Source of the DNA: Pseudomonadota bacterium
Lineage (GTDB): Bacteria > Pseudomonadota > Alphaproteobacteria > Rhodobacterales > Rhodobacteraceae
Assembly (NCBI GenBank): GCA_020161615.1
Contig: JAIUPD010000011.1
Location: 62,001 to 126,000, forward strand
DNA: 64,000 bases
Direction of reading: 5' to 3'
A model generated the notes under the pieces. The model saw only the letters and a list, made by a program, of their open reading frames with translations, was not told where the DNA came from and ran no database searches. Below, one piece after another: positions 9,704-21,232 of this stretch (positions within the stretch are counted from its first letter, which is position 1; every line of letters starts with the position of its first letter). The position numbers were made by a program, and so were the translations under genes.

Positions 9704-10605
9704 GACGCATCCTCCACCAGCCAGCGGCAGAGTTCCGGGAACGAGATCCCGCAATGCGCCGCCTGTTCGGGGCTGAGCGAGGTGGGCGTCATTCCGGGCT
9801 GGGTGTTGGTTTCCAGCAGCACCAGCCCGGCAAGGCCCTTCGCCTCGTCCCAGCGGAAATCCGTCCGGCTGAGGCCCCGGCAGCCCAGCACCTGATGCGC
9901 CTTTAGCGCATAATCCATGCAGGCATCGAAGATTTCGGCCGGAACCTCGGCCGGGACCACATGGCGCGAGCCGCCCGCCTTGTATTTGGCGTCGTAATCG
10001 TACCAGCCTTCGGTGATGATATCGGTGACCGTCAACGCCCGGTCGCCCAGGACCGAACAGGTCATCTCGCGCCCCGGCACATAGGCCTCGACCATCACCA
10101 CCTCGGGCATCCGGTCATCCAGCTGCGGCGGGCCGTTGTTCTCCTCGGCCACCAGCCAGACGCCGACGGACGAGCCCTCGTTGTAGGGCTTCACCACATA
10201 GGGGGCCGGCATGACATGGCGCGCGCGAACCTCGTCGCGGGTGGCGAGGACCGAGGGCACGATGGGCAGACCGGCCGCCGCATAGGCCTTCTTGGTGCGC
10301 TCCTTGTCCATGGCCAGCGCCGAGGCCAGGACGCCCGAATGCGTGTAGGGAATGGCCAGCCATTCCAGCAGGCCCTGGACGCAGCCGTCCTCGCCCCAGC
10401 GCCCATGGAGCGCGTTGAACGCCACATCCGGCGCCAGCGCCACCAGACGCTCGGCCAGATCGCGGCCGGCATCGACCTCGACGGTATGGAATCCCGCCTC
10501 CCGCAGCGCGGCCGCGCACATGCGCCCCGTCGACAGCGAAACCTCGCGCTCAGCCGAGATTCCGCCCATCAAAACCGCCACTGTGGGGGCTGCCCTGCTC
10601 GACAT
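9691..10605 (-). CDS. ddl: D-alanine--D-alanine ligase
   Basis: ATP-grasp ligase that makes D-Ala-D-Ala for peptidoglycan. 304 residues from the ATG at 10605. Motifs are [19 protein letters not shown] at the N-terminus, [14 protein letters not shown] in the ATP-grasp core, and the C-terminal [13 protein letters not shown] that binds Mg and D-Ala. In-frame TTG and GTG codons at 10614 and 10611 lie better spaced from an AGAGG ribosome site, so the true start may be 2-3 codons earlier. It stands between murB and ftsQ as in other alphaproteobacterial dcw clusters. Confidence 0.95.
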   Translation of the reverse strand: MSSRAAPTVAVLMGGISAEREVSLSTGRMCAAALREAGFHTVEVDAGRDLAERLVALAPDVAFNALHGRWGEDGCVQGLLEWLAIPYTHSGVLASALAMDKERTKKAYAAAGLPIVPSVLATRDEVRARHVMPAPYVVKPYNEGSSVGVWLVAEENNGPPQLDDRMPEVVMVEAYVPGREMTCSVLGDRALTVTDIITEGWYDYDAKYKAGGSRHVVPAEVPAEIFDACMDYALKAHQVLGCRGLSRTDFRWDEAKGLAGLVLLETNTQPGMTPTSLSPEQAAHCGISFPELCRWLVEDASCQR

Positions 10606-10707
10606 GCCCACCAACTCTGCCTCTCGCGGGGCTTTGCGCCCCTTCTTGTGCGGCGGCGCCGTTACGCCGCCCGTCCGGTTCTTTTACAGATCGGGTCTGA
10701 TGCCCGA

Positions 10708-11655
10708 CTAACCGTTACCGCCCGCCGGTTCGCCGACGCGCATGATCTCCCATTCTAGCGAAATCCCGCTGTTTTCCAACACCCTTTTTCGGACTTCCTC
10801 GCCCAGGCCTTCCAGATCGGCGGCCGTCGCCCCGCCGGTGTTGATCAGGAAATTGGCGTGCAACGGCGACATCTGCGCCCCGCCGCGCGTGGCGCCGCGC
10901 ATGCCCGCGCCGTCGATCAGGGACCAGGCCTTGAGGTCATGAACGTCATCGGCCCTACCGGTAGAGGAAAACCCGGCAGGATTGCGGAAGGTGGAGCCGG
11001 CGGTCCGGTCCTTGACCGGCTGCGTCGCGTCGCGCTTGGCGAGTTGCTCTGCCATCCGGGCCTGCAACGCCGCGGGCTCGCCTTCGGGCGCCTCGAATAC
11101 CGCGCTTGTGATGACCCAGCCCTCGGGCAGCGCGCTCTGGCGATAGGCCAGGCCCAGTTCGGCCGCCGGGATCTCGCGGATCTCGCCCGCCCGCGTCACC
11201 ACCCGCACGCCAACCAGCCGGTCCGCCACATATTGCCCGTAGCAGCCCGCGTTCATCCGCACCGCCCCACCGATCGAGCCGGGGATGGTGCGCAGGAATG
11301 TCAGGTCGCGCCCCGCCTCAGCCGCCTTGCGCGCCACATGCGCATCGAGCGCCGCGGCCCCGGCCGTCACCCGCGCCCCCTCGACGCTGATCCCGTTGAA
11401 GCCCCGCCCCAGCCGGATCACCACGGCGCGCAGTCCGCCGTCCCGGACGATGAGGTTCGAGCCCACGCCCATGGGAAACACCGCCACCGCTGCCGGCAGG
11501 GCGGCGAGGAAGGCCGCCAGATCCTCCTCGTCGGCGGGCTGGAACAGCCAGTCGGCCGGCCCGCCGACGCGCAGCCAGGTCAGATCGGCCAGGGCGCGGT
11601 CCCGGGTCAGGGTGCCGCGCGGGGTGTAGGAAATCTCGGGAAGCGTCTGGGTCAT
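10708..11655 (-). CDS. murB: UDP-N-acetylenolpyruvoylglucosamine reductase
   Basis: FAD enzyme that reduces UDP-GlcNAc-enolpyruvate to UDP-MurNAc. About 315 residues from the ATG at 11655; a TTG two codons upstream is possible. FAD-binding motifs are [26 protein letters not shown] and [16 protein letters not shown]. The segment [14 protein letters not shown] carries the catalytic serine, and [16 protein letters not shown] is the conserved C-terminal motif. Ordered murC-murB-ddl, but separated from murC by three small membrane-protein genes. Confidence 0.96.
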   Translation of the reverse strand: MTQTLPEISYTPRGTLTRDRALADLTWLRVGGPADWLFQPADEEDLAAFLAALPAAVAVFPMGVGSNLIVRDGGLRAVVIRLGRGFNGISVEGARVTAGAAALDAHVARKAAEAGRDLTFLRTIPGSIGGAVRMNAGCYGQYVADRLVGVRVVTRAGEIREIPAAELGLAYRQSALPEGWVITSAVFEAPEGEPAALQARMAEQLAKRDATQPVKDRTAGSTFRNPAGFSSTGRADDVHDLKAWSLIDGAGMRGATRGGAQMSPLHANFLINTGGATAADLEGLGEEVRKRVLENSGISLEWEIMRVGEPAGGNG

Positions 11656-11764
11656 GGCCAAGGGATAGCCGCGCCGCCCTTCCCTCGCAAGCGCCCCATC
11701 GGCGGGAACCCGCCGGGCCCTGGGGCGTTAGCCCGGTAACGACCGACCAAGACCAGGACCCGAC

Positions 11765-12088
11765 ATGCGCAAGCTGCCCCTCGCCCTGCCCCCTGCCCTC
11801 ATCGCCGCCCTGAAAGCCACCCTCCGCCCCGCGCTGCCGACACTCGCGGCCGGGGTCCTCGCCGGTCTCTACGTCATCCTGATGCTTGCCGCTGGCAACC
11901 GCGACACCCAGCTTTTCGGCTATGCCGTGGCGCTCGGCCTCGCGGTGCTGCTGCCCTTCGAGGCGACGGCCTTCTGGCTGCGCCGGGGCGCGCCGCTGCC
12001 GCACTTGCCGCCCCTGCCCGCCGGGATGCGCCTGCCCTTTCGCACTTCCCGCCGGCCTGAACCGGCCCGCGTGGTCCCGGCCGAGTAA
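11765..12088 (+). CDS. Small two-helix membrane protein, unknown
   Basis: 107-residue protein with two likely membrane helices (TLAAGVLAGLYVILMLAA and FGYAVALGLAVLLPFEATAFWL) and a Pro/Arg-rich tail. I recognise no family. It is on the plus strand inside the otherwise minus-strand dcw block, divergent from murB, with start ATG at 11765. It may be co-transcribed with the next small gene 75 bp downstream. Confidence 0.6.
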   Translation: MRKLPLALPPALIAALKATLRPALPTLAAGVLAGLYVILMLAAGNRDTQLFGYAVALGLAVLLPFEATAFWLRRGAPLPHLPPLPAGMRLPFRTSRRPEPARVVPAE

Positions 12089-12162
12089 CCGGCCCGGAAC
12101 CCCGGCGCCGCCGGCCGCGTTGGTTCTTGTCCCTCACGGAACCCTCACGGAAGGAGAAAGCC

Positions 12163-12474
12163 ATGATGATCCCCGCCGCCCCTCTGCGTTCAACCATGGC
12201 CACGCTGGCCGTGTCCTGCATCGCTGGTGCCGTGGTCATCGCGGGCCTCGCGGTCGGCTGGTACGACTGGCGGCTGTTCGTGCTGGCCGGTGCCCTGGGC
12301 CTGGTGACCGGTGTGCCGCTGGGTATCTACATTGCCCGCCGGATGCGGGCCCAGCCGCCGCTGCCCCGCCCCGAGGGAGCCGCCTATGACCCCGAGGCCG
12401 CGCAGCGGGCCGTCGATCCCTCGCGCCCCGTGGCCTACCCGCCCGCGCTGGACCAGCAACCGGCGACGGCCTGA
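12163..12474 (+). CDS. Small membrane protein, unknown
   Basis: 103-residue protein beginning MMIPAAPLRSTMATLAVS. A GGAGA ribosome site lies just upstream of the paired ATG codons, so an in-frame TTG at 12127 is unlikely. Two predicted membrane helices (LAVSCIAGAVVIAGLAVGW and LFVLAGALGLVTGVPLGIYIA) are followed by a polar Pro-rich tail. No family recognised. It is convergent with the next gene, 3 bp apart. Confidence 0.6.
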   Translation: MMIPAAPLRSTMATLAVSCIAGAVVIAGLAVGWYDWRLFVLAGALGLVTGVPLGIYIARRMRAQPPLPRPEGAAYDPEAAQRAVDPSRPVAYPPALDQQPATA

Positions 12475-12477
12475 ACC

Positions 12478-12795
12478 TCAGCGCGCGCCTTGCCCGGCGC
12501 CCTGTCCGGCTTTCGATGTCGGGCGTTTGCGCCACCTGAGGCGCGCGCCCAGCCACCCGGCCAGCGCGGCGCCCAACGCGGCAGGCGCCAGCAGCAGGAC
12601 GGCGCCGACGACATAGGCCAGCCCGTCCCAGCCCTGCGCGCCCTGCCCCAGCAGGATCAGCACGCCGGCGCCCCCCGCCAGCAACAGGAACAGTACCAGC
12701 GCGGCGATACCCCCGGCCAGCCAGCCCAGAATGAAGCCCGGCAAGGCGCCCACGGCAAAGGCCGCCAGCACCACGATGACAAATTCCGATTCCAT
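12478..12795 (-). CDS. Small membrane protein, unknown
   Basis: 105-residue, very hydrophobic protein with three probable membrane helices (VIVVLAAFAVGALPGFILGWL; ALVLFLLLAGGAGVLILL; YVVGAVLLLAPAALGAALAGWL) and a basic tail. No family recognised. It lies 48 bp downstream of murC on the same strand and could be the last gene of the murG-murC transcript. Confidence 0.6.
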   Translation of the reverse strand: MESEFVIVVLAAFAVGALPGFILGWLAGGIAALVLFLLLAGGAGVLILLGQGAQGWDGLAYVVGAVLLLAPAALGAALAGWLGARLRWRKRPTSKAGQGAGQGAR

Positions 12796-12843
12796 GCCGG
12801 GATTTGGCCCTGCCGTCCGCCGCCCGTCAACCGCGAAGGCGCG

Positions 12844-14250
<1,407 letters not shown>

Positions 14251-14260
14251 GAGGATCGTC

Positions 14261-15373
14261 TCAGGAAGGGGGACCGGCCAGATGCTCGGCGAGATCCGCC
14301 AGCCGCCCGGCCGCATCGGGAATGCCCAGCGCCGTCGCCGCCCGCGCCATGCGGCTGGCAGCCTGGGGCTGGGTCAGAATGGAATGGATGGTCGCCGCCA
14401 GCGCCTCGGGCGTGAAGGCGGGCTCATGGATCAGCACGGCGGCCTCGGCCTCGACCAGACCCTTGGCATTGGCCTCCTGCTCGCCCCGGATCGCCGCCGC
14501 ATAGGGCACCAGCACCGAGGGCCGCCCGATCACCGTCAGATCCGCCACCGTCGAGGCGCCAGAGCGCGCGATCACCAGCTGCGCCTCGGAAAAGCGGCGC
14601 GGGATGTCGTCGAAGAAGGCCTCGACCTCGGCCGGGATGCCCGCCGCGTCATAGGCCGCGACCACCCGTTCCAGATCCTCCGGCCGGGCCTGCTGCGCCA
14701 CCCGCAGATGCTGGCGCAAGCCCTCGGACAGCAGCGCCAGCGCGGCCGGCACCACATCGGACAGTACCCGGGCGCCCTGCGAGCCGCCGATCACCACCAC
14801 CGACATCGGGTAATCCCCGGGCTCGATATAGGGCGAGGCCGCGCGCTCGCGCACCGTGGCGCGCACCGGATTGCCGGTATGCACCCCCTCGACGCCCTGC
14901 GGCAGGGCGGTGGGCCAGGTGCCGCAGGCGACGACCGAGACGCGCTTGGCGAAGACCTCGTTCACCCGCCCCAGGACGCCGTTCTGCTCATGGATCAGCC
15001 GCGGCAGGCGCAGCACCCAGGCCGCGGTCAGGGCCGGGATCGAGGGATAACCGCCGAACCCCGCCACGACCGAGGGCCGGTCGATGAGCTGCGACAGCAC
15101 CGCCCGCGCCACGCCGCCGGCGATGCGGAACGGCACCAGCAGCTTGGCCAGCGCACCGCCCCGGGCGAAGGTGGCCGAGCCCACGACGCGCCGCTCGACC
15201 GCCTGGGGGAAACCCCCGGCATAACGCGCGCCGCGCGCATCCGTGGACAGCACCACCCGCCAGCCCCGGGCCAGCAATTCCTCGGCCAGCGCCTGGGCGG
15301 GGAACATATGCCCGCCGGTCCCACCGGCCGCAATCACCGCCAGCGGGCGCTTCGATCCCGATCCCTGGGCCAT
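14261..15373 (-). CDS. murG: Undecaprenyl-PP-MurNAc-pentapeptide GlcNAc transferase
   Basis: 370-residue GT-B glycosyltransferase that converts lipid I to lipid II at the inner membrane face. Motifs are [19 protein letters not shown] (first G-loop), [22 protein letters not shown] and [14 protein letters not shown] (second G-loop), ending with the UDP-GlcNAc site around SGASTVADL. The start codon shares one base with the ftsW stop (TGATG), so translation is coupled to ftsW. Confidence 0.97.
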   Translation of the reverse strand: MAQGSGSKRPLAVIAAGGTGGHMFPAQALAEELLARGWRVVLSTDARGARYAGGFPQAVERRVVGSATFARGGALAKLLVPFRIAGGVARAVLSQLIDRPSVVAGFGGYPSIPALTAAWVLRLPRLIHEQNGVLGRVNEVFAKRVSVVACGTWPTALPQGVEGVHTGNPVRATVRERAASPYIEPGDYPMSVVVIGGSQGARVLSDVVPAALALLSEGLRQHLRVAQQARPEDLERVVAAYDAAGIPAEVEAFFDDIPRRFSEAQLVIARSGASTVADLTVIGRPSVLVPYAAAIRGEQEANAKGLVEAEAAVLIHEPAFTPEALAATIHSILTQPQAASRMARAATALGIPDAAGRLADLAEHLAGPPS

Positions 15374-16539
15374 CAGCGTCCTCGCGTCTGCAACAAGTCC
15401 CCGATCTCACCCTGCGGGCGGGTGCGCGTCAAGGCCAGCAGCATGCCCACCATCAGCCCCATCGCCAGCAGGGACGAACCGCCCTGGCTGATGAAAGGCA
15501 GGGTCATGCCCTTGGCGGGCAGAAGCCGCACGGCCACGCCCATGTTGATCATCGCCTGTGCCGAGACCATGGCCACAAGGCCCGTCCCCGCCAGCCGGAT
15601 GAAGGGATCGCGCTCGCGCGTCAGCCGGGTCAGCGCACGCAGACAGATCACCGCATAGAGGGTGATGATGAACCCCACCAGCAGGAAGCCGTATTCCTCG
15701 GCCGCCACGGCGATGACGAAATCGGTATGCGCGTCAGGCAGTTGCCATTTCACCTGCCCCTCGCCCACGCCCATGCCCCAAAGCCCGCCCTCCTGGATGG
15801 CCGAGGTGGCATAGCCCAGCTGCGAGCGGGCATCGAGTTCCGAGGACAGGAAGGCGTCGATCCGCCGCGCGAAATGTTCCGAGGTGTTGTAGGCCACGAA
15901 ACCGCCCGTCACCGCCGCGCCCGCCAGGCCCAGGATCACCACGATCGAGGCGCCCGAGACGAAATACATCGCCCCCCAGCCGAAGAGCACCAGCACCGAC
16001 TGGCCGAAATCCGGCTGGATCACCAGCAGACCCACTGTCGCAAGCGTGATCGCCAGCGACAGCAGCCGCCCGGGCGGCCCGTTCAGATCCTGCCCCGCGG
16101 CCAGCAGCCAGGCGGCGGTCACCGCAAGGCAGGGTTTCACGAATTCCGAGGGCTGGATCGAGGTGAAGCCGAGGCTCAGCCAGCGCGTCGCGCCCTTGCC
16201 GAAATCCGAACCGATGAAGGGCAGCGCCATCAGCGTCAGGATCCCCACGCCGAACCCCAGCACCGCCCAGCGGCGCACCGTCTCGGGGCTGCGCATGGAG
16301 ATGAAGAGCATGATCGCCACGCTCATCGCCGCAAAGATCGCGTGACGCTCGAAATAATGGAACGGGGCCTGATGGTTGCGCGCCGCCAGCGGCGGCGACG
16401 AGGCCAGGGCCAGCAACAGCCCGATCCCCACCAGCAACAGCACGCTGGAGATCGTCCAGCGGTCGACCGTGCGCCACCAGCGCGACAGCACAGGCTCGCC
16501 CACATGGGCGGGCATGCTGCCATGCACCATTTCCGTCAT
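15373..16539 (-). CDS. ftsW: Septal peptidoglycan polymerase FtsW
   Basis: 388-residue SEDS-family membrane glycosyltransferase with about ten membrane helices; it polymerises lipid II at the septum with a class B PBP. The start [16 protein letters not shown] at 16539 matches the N-terminus I expect for Rhodobacterales. SEDS features visible are [24 protein letters not shown], the catalytic-region [17 protein letters not shown] and the C-terminal [22 protein letters not shown]. It is coupled to murG at a TGATG junction and separated from murD by a RarD-type permease. Confidence 0.96.
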   Translation of the reverse strand: MTEMVHGSMPAHVGEPVLSRWWRTVDRWTISSVLLLVGIGLLLALASSPPLAARNHQAPFHYFERHAIFAAMSVAIMLFISMRSPETVRRWAVLGFGVGILTLMALPFIGSDFGKGATRWLSLGFTSIQPSEFVKPCLAVTAAWLLAAGQDLNGPPGRLLSLAITLATVGLLVIQPDFGQSVLVLFGWGAMYFVSGASIVVILGLAGAAVTGGFVAYNTSEHFARRIDAFLSSELDARSQLGYATSAIQEGGLWGMGVGEGQVKWQLPDAHTDFVIAVAAEEYGFLLVGFIITLYAVICLRALTRLTRERDPFIRLAGTGLVAMVSAQAMINMGVAVRLLPAKGMTLPFISQGGSSLLAMGLMVGMLLALTRTRPQGEIGDLLQTRGR

Positions 16540-16626
16540 CTTGCTGCTCGCTCTGCCTGCGGTGCCCGGTATCGCCCGGGTCATTGCCGGACAGGATAGC
16601 GAATCACCCCGACTCTGGCCAGAGGC

Positions 16627-17535
16627 TTAACGCCGCCGCCACCACAGATCGGCTGAATAAAGCGCGAGCGCCGCCCAGATCATCGCGAAGGCGATCAGCT
16701 TCTCCTGCCCGAAGGGCTCGCGGAAGATGAAGACCGCGGTCAGGAAGATGCAACTGGGGGCGATGTATTGCATCAGGGCGATGGTGGTCAGTTTCAGCTT
16801 CTTCGCGCCATTGGCATAGAGCATCAGCGGCACCGCCGTGATCACCCCGCAGCCCAGCATGAACAGCGTGTCCCGGGCACCCGTCTGCCCGAAGGCCAGA
16901 TCGCCGCGCGACGCCAGCCACAGCAGGCAACCCGCCGCGACCGGGAAGAGGATCAGCACCTCCAGCGTGAAACCCTGGTTCGGCCCGATGGGCAGCGCGC
17001 GCTTGGCCAAGGCATAGAGCCCCCAGCTCACCGTCAGGGACAGGGACAGCAGCGGCAGCCGTCCCGCTTCCCAGGTCAGGACGCCCACGGCCGCCCCCGC
17101 CAAGGCCACCGCCGCCCATTGCAGGGGCGTCAGCCGCTCGCGCAGCACCACGGCGCCCAGCAGGATCGAGAAGAGCGGGTTGATGTAATAGCCGAGCGCC
17201 GCGCTGATCGCCTGACCGGAGTTGATCGTGTAAACATAGATCCCCCAGTTGAACGACACCAGCGCCGCGGTCAGCGCCCCCATCGCCAGAAGCCGCGGCG
17301 AGCCCAGCGCGCGCCTGAGGTCCGCCGTGCGACCTAGCGCTACCAGAACCGCCAGCGCGACCGGCACCGACCAGACCACGCGATGCGCCAGCACCTCGAC
17401 CATGCCGATATGGCTCAGCTGATGCAGATAGAGCGGCATGGCGCCCCAGATCCCGTAAGCCGCCAGCGCCAGAAGGAACCCCTGCAGGCTGTCCCCCTCG
17501 GAGGCCACGGAATCGTCTGCCCGGGTCGTGCTCAT
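16627..17535 (-). CDS. rarD: RarD-type EamA-family permease
   Basis: About 302 residues with ten predicted membrane helices of the DMT/EamA superfamily. The N-terminal GFLLALAAYGIWGAMPLYLHQLSHIGMVEVLAHRVVWS is the typical RarD start. Substrates of this group are poorly defined. Start ATG at 17535 (MSTTRADDS); the upstream extension is shadow. It lies between murD and ftsW on the same strand and probably shares their transcript although it is not a wall gene. Confidence 0.9.
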   Translation of the reverse strand: MSTTRADDSVASEGDSLQGFLLALAAYGIWGAMPLYLHQLSHIGMVEVLAHRVVWSVPVALAVLVALGRTADLRRALGSPRLLAMGALTAALVSFNWGIYVYTINSGQAISAALGYYINPLFSILLGAVVLRERLTPLQWAAVALAGAAVGVLTWEAGRLPLLSLSLTVSWGLYALAKRALPIGPNQGFTLEVLILFPVAAGCLLWLASRGDLAFGQTGARDTLFMLGCGVITAVPLMLYANGAKKLKLTTIALMQYIAPSCIFLTAVFIFREPFGQEKLIAFAMIWAALALYSADLWWRRR

Positions 17536-17616
17536 TTTTGCGCTCCCAATATCCCGGGGGCGCGCAGTATGCGCGGGGGGCAGCGCCCCCTTCCCCGGCC
17601 GCCTCATGCGCCCGGC

Positions 17617-19005
17617 TTACGGGTTCAGCAGGTCCTGCACAAGTGCAGCAAAATGCTCGCCGCGTTTCTCGAAATTCGGGTATTGGTCGAACGAGGCCGC
17701 GGCCGGTGCCAGCAGGATCACCTCGCCCGGCTCGGCCTCTTCGGCGGCGCGGGCCACGGCGCGCTCCATCGTCTCGCAGATCTCGTGCGGGGTGGTGCCC
17801 AGTTGCAGGGCGAAGTCGCGCGCCGAATGGCCGATCATATAGGCCTTGCTGACCGAGCCGAGGAACGGCACCAGCCCGGCGATGCCCCCCTCCTTGCCCA
17901 GCCCCCCGGCGATCCAGCGGATTTTCGGGAAGGCTTGCAGGGCCTTGGCCGCCGAATCGACATTCGTCGCCTTGGAATCGTTGACAAATCGCACGCCGTT
18001 GCGCTCGCCGATGAGTTGGCTGCGATGCGGCAGGCCCTGGAAGCTGGCCAGCCCCGCCTCGATCTGCCGCGGCGCCAGACCCAGGGCGCGCACCGCCGCA
18101 TAGGCGGCGCAGGCGTTCTGGTGGTTATGCGCGCCGGGCAAGCCCCCGATGGGCCGCAGGTCGATCGAAGCCACCTGCCGCCCGCCCCGCCATTCGGCCA
18201 GAAAACCCTTGCGGGCAAAGACCGACCAGCCTGTGCCTTGCAGCTTCTGCCCCGAGGACACGCGGATCACCCGCAGATCCTCGGCCCCCTCGGCCAGTTG
18301 CATCGCCAGATAGCGCCCCTCCGCCTCATCCACCCCGATCACCGCCCGCGCCGGCGCACCCTCGGTGAAGAGCCGCCGCTTGGCCGCGAAATAGCCACCC
18401 ATCCCGCCGTGGCGGTCCAGATGGTCGGGGCTGAGATTGGTGAAGACCGCGACATCCGGCGCCAGCCGGCGCGCAAGGTCGGTCTGATAGCTGGAGAGTT
18501 CCAGCACCACGACCCCGTCCTCACCCGGCAGGTCGATGGACAGGACCCCGGTGCCGATGTTCCCCGCCATCCGCACGTCCCGCCCGGCCTCGGCCAGAAG
18601 ATGCGCGATCAGCGCCGTGGTGGTGGATTTGCCGTTGGATCCGGTGACGCAGACCACTTTCGGCGGCTCGTCTATCCCGGCAAGGACCTGGAAGAACAGC
18701 GAAATGTCGTTATCGACCGGCACGCCCGCCGCCAGACAGGCCGCGATCACCGGATGGGGGGCAGGATAAAGATGCGGGATCCCGGGCGAGGTGATCAGCG
18801 CCGCCAACCCCTCGACCGCGCCCTGTTTCGTCAGATCAACCGGCGCGAAACCCGCGGCCTCGGCCTTGGCCCGCCCTTCGGGGCTGTCGTCCCAGGCGCA
18901 GACCTCGGCGCCCCCGGCCTTCAGCGCCGCACAGGTCGCCAGACCCGAGCGCCCCAGCCCCAGAACGCCCACCTTGAGCCCTTGGTATCCCTCGACCGCG
19001 ATCAT
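17617..19005 (-). CDS. murD: UDP-N-acetylmuramoylalanine--D-glutamate ligase
   Basis: 462-residue Mur ligase that adds D-Glu to UDP-MurNAc-Ala. Start [21 protein letters not shown] at 19005. The ATP site is [25 protein letters not shown] and [19 protein letters not shown] are conserved substrate segments, and [17 protein letters not shown] is the C-terminal domain signature. It is the most upstream dcw gene in the window; mraY and the earlier cluster genes do not precede it, since a tRNA-Asp gene lies 105 bp upstream. Confidence 0.97.
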   Translation of the reverse strand: MIAVEGYQGLKVGVLGLGRSGLATCAALKAGGAEVCAWDDSPEGRAKAEAAGFAPVDLTKQGAVEGLAALITSPGIPHLYPAPHPVIAACLAAGVPVDNDISLFFQVLAGIDEPPKVVCVTGSNGKSTTTALIAHLLAEAGRDVRMAGNIGTGVLSIDLPGEDGVVVLELSSYQTDLARRLAPDVAVFTNLSPDHLDRHGGMGGYFAAKRRLFTEGAPARAVIGVDEAEGRYLAMQLAEGAEDLRVIRVSSGQKLQGTGWSVFARKGFLAEWRGGRQVASIDLRPIGGLPGAHNHQNACAAYAAVRALGLAPRQIEAGLASFQGLPHRSQLIGERNGVRFVNDSKATNVDSAAKALQAFPKIRWIAGGLGKEGGIAGLVPFLGSVSKAYMIGHSARDFALQLGTTPHEICETMERAVARAAEEAEPGEVILLAPAAASFDQYPNFEKRGEHFAALVQDLLNP

Positions 19006-19110
19006 CCGAAACCCCCGCCAGATTGCGCCGCAACCTAGCGCGCCGCCTCGCCGAACGGAAGGCATCCCGGGCGTGATCACACCCGGGTCGAGCATCGTAG
19101 AAGGGGGAAA

Positions 19111-19187
19111 TGGCGCGGTTGACGGGGCTCGAACCCGCGACCCCCGGCGTGACAGGCCGGTACTCTAACCAACTGAGCTACAACCGC
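19111..19187 (-). tRNA. tRNA-Asp (GTC), copy 1
   Basis: 77 nt including an encoded CCA end (tgg at 19111-19113 on the plus strand). The acceptor stem is GCGGTTG/CAACCGC with discriminator G. The anticodon loop CTGTCAC gives GTC, flanked by a CCGGC/GCCGG stem; the T-loop is TTCGAGC. The sequence is identical to the copy at 21781-21857. Confidence 0.97.
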
Positions 19188-19269
19188 GCGTAGGGGGTCA
19201 TCTAGGGGGTGCGGCGGGGGGCGTCAAGCGGGAAAACGCACCGCCCCTCACCGATTGTGACACCCCGGT

Positions 19270-19461
19270 TCAGCGGCGGAACGCGGCCTCGACATCGGCC
19301 TCGGTCAGGCCCATGTCGGCCAGCCGCTCGGCGCCCATGCCGCGCAGCGCCACTTTCTGGCGATAGGCGGCATCGGCGGCGGCGATCCGGTCCATCAGGC
19401 GCAGCAGCAGCGGGCGGGCCGGGGCGGCAAGGAACGGGCGGGTCTGGGTCAGGCTCTGCAT
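19270..19461 (-). CDS. DUF1127-family small protein
   Basis: 63-residue protein beginning MQSLTQTRPFLAAPARPLLL. The C-terminal DUF1127 motif is AERLADMGLTEADVEAAFRR. A GGAG ribosome site 6-7 nt upstream supports the ATG at 19461. Some DUF1127 proteins of Rhodobacter and relatives bind RNA or act in stress and phosphate responses; the role of this one is unknown. It lies between the two tRNA-Asp copies, divergent from the regulator gene. Confidence 0.75.
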   Translation of the reverse strand: MQSLTQTRPFLAAPARPLLLRLMDRIAAADAAYRQKVALRGMGAERLADMGLTEADVEAAFRR

Positions 19462-19592
19462 GGCAGGCTCCGTCTTCTTGTGTGTCTCGATGACCCTTTC
19501 TCGCATCCCCGCGCAATCCTTGCGCAAAAGCCGGGCGGATTGCCCCTGTAAGCTGCGCAAGAATTCCGTAAAATCGACATCGCACTTGCAAG

Positions 19593-21218
19593 ATGGGCGC
19601 GATGCCGGACCCGACCCTCCTCAGCCTGCGCCTCAATGGCCCCTTCAGCGCCCGCGGCCCCGACGGGGCAGAGATCGCGGGCCTGTCGCGCCGGGCGCAG
19701 GCGCTGCTGGCGATCCTGGCCTGCCAGCCGGACGGGCGGATCGAGCGCGGGCTGATGGCCGATCTCCTCTGGTCTGACCGGGGCGAGGAACAGGCGCGCG
19801 CCTCGCTTCGGCAGGAGTTGTCCGTGCTGCGCAAGGCGCTGCCCGCCGACCTGTTGGGCGCCAACCGGCAATCGCTCTGGCTCGCGCCGGGGCGCTTCAC
19901 CGTGCTGGCTGCGCAGGGCCCGTTCCTGGAAGGGTTCGACCTGCCCTCCGAAGGGTTCGAGGATTGGCTGCGCGAGCGCCGCAGCCTGGCCGAGGCGCCA
20001 TCTGCCGCCCCCCTGCCCGCCCCGCCCCGCGCCCAACCCTCGCTCGCCGTCCTGCCCTTCGAGGAACTGGGCGGGGGCGGTGATATGTTCGCCGATGGCG
20101 TGGTCGAGGAAATCACCGGCGCCCTGAGCCGGGTCCACGATTTCCACGTCATCGCCCGGCAGTCGGCCTTCGCCCTGCCCCATCCGCTGCCGGTGCCCGA
20201 GGCCGCCCACCGTCTCGGCGCCGATTACATCGTCGAGGGCTCGATCCGCCGCGCGGGCGAACGGGTGCGAATCGCCGTGCAACTGGTGAACGGGCCGGAT
20301 GGACGCACCCTCTGGTCGGAACGTTTCGACGACCGGCTCGATGACCTCTTTGACCTGCAGGATCGCATCGCCGCGCGGGTGGCGGGCCAGATCGCCCCGC
20401 GCCTGAGACACGCCGAGATCGACCGCATCGCCTCGATCCCGCCCGGGGACCGCAATGCCTATGCGCTGGTGCTCAGTGCCCTGCCGCATGTCTGGGCCCA
20501 TACGCGGCGCGACAATGCCGGCGCGCTGGCGATCCTCGATCAGGCGCTGGCCGCCGATCCTGACTATGGCCCGGCGCTGGCCTACAAGGCCTGGGTGCTG
20601 GCGCAGCAGGCGAGCTATGTCTGGTCCGACGATCCGACCCGCGACCGGGCCGAGGCGCTGGACCTCACCCGCCGCGCCGCTGGCCGGGTCGGCGATCACG
20701 CGCCCTCGCTGGTGGCTCTGGGGGCGGCGGTCTCGCTGGTCTCGCCCGAGATCCGGCTGGCCGATTCCTATATCGACCGGGCGCTGGCCATCGACCCGAA
20801 CAACGCCTGGGGCTGGCTGAGGCGCGGCTGGAGCCGCAACTACGCCGGCCGCACCGAAGAGGCGCGGCGCTGCTTCGACCGGGCCGAGGCGCTGAGCCCG
20901 CTCGATCCCTTCCTCTTCAACATCGCCTTCGGCCGCGCCGGGTCCTACCTGCGCGAGGATCGGTTCGACCTGGCGTTGGCGCAGTTGGAACGCGGCGTCG
21001 CGCTGTCGCCGGGCTCGGAATGGGCGCATCGGACCATGGCCGTGGTGCTCTATCACCTGGGCCGCCTGGACGAGGCCAAGGCAGCCGTCGCCCGCTTGCA
21101 GAAGGCCTATCCCGGCCTCACCGTCGCAAGGCTTCTGCATTCGGTCGGACCGACGATCACCGGCATGCACAAGGGCTATTTCGAAGCGCTGATCGCCTCG
21201 GGCCTGCCCGAGGCCTGA
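19593..21218 (+). CDS. Winged-helix/TolB-like/TPR regulator
   Basis: 541-residue putative cytoplasmic regulator. Residues 1-120 look like an OmpR/SARP-type winged helix (LSRRAQALLAILACQPDGRIERGLMADLLW and ASLRQELSVLRKALP). Residues 150-275 match the TolB-like domain often found in adenylate-cyclase-associated TPR regulators (LAVLPFEELGGGGDMFADGVVEEITGAL by position; YIVEGSIRRAGERVRIAVQL). The rest is TPR-like helices. I see no cyclase catalytic domain. It starts at 19593 (or at the ATG 19602) and is followed by a SnoaL-like gene 14 bp on. Target genes and signal are unknown. Confidence 0.8.
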   Translation: MGAMPDPTLLSLRLNGPFSARGPDGAEIAGLSRRAQALLAILACQPDGRIERGLMADLLWSDRGEEQARASLRQELSVLRKALPADLLGANRQSLWLAPGRFTVLAAQGPFLEGFDLPSEGFEDWLRERRSLAEAPSAAPLPAPPRAQPSLAVLPFEELGGGGDMFADGVVEEITGALSRVHDFHVIARQSAFALPHPLPVPEAAHRLGADYIVEGSIRRAGERVRIAVQLVNGPDGRTLWSERFDDRLDDLFDLQDRIAARVAGQIAPRLRHAEIDRIASIPPGDRNAYALVLSALPHVWAHTRRDNAGALAILDQALAADPDYGPALAYKAWVLAQQASYVWSDDPTRDRAEALDLTRRAAGRVGDHAPSLVALGAAVSLVSPEIRLADSYIDRALAIDPNNAWGWLRRGWSRNYAGRTEEARRCFDRAEALSPLDPFLFNIAFGRAGSYLREDRFDLALAQLERGVALSPGSEWAHRTMAVVLYHLGRLDEAKAAVARLQKAYPGLTVARLLHSVGPTITGMHKGYFEALIASGLPEA

Positions 21219-21232
21219 GGCAAGCGGGCGCC

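Noticed and set aside
9691-10605. ATP-grasp partner for a graspetide system with the repeat proteins
   Set aside because: The gene is clearly ddl of cell-wall synthesis, 23 kb away, and the repeats lack graspetide core patterns.
19593-21218. SARP regulator of an antibiotic gene cluster
   Set aside because: No biosynthetic genes are near, and the TolB-like/TPR layout fits general regulators better.
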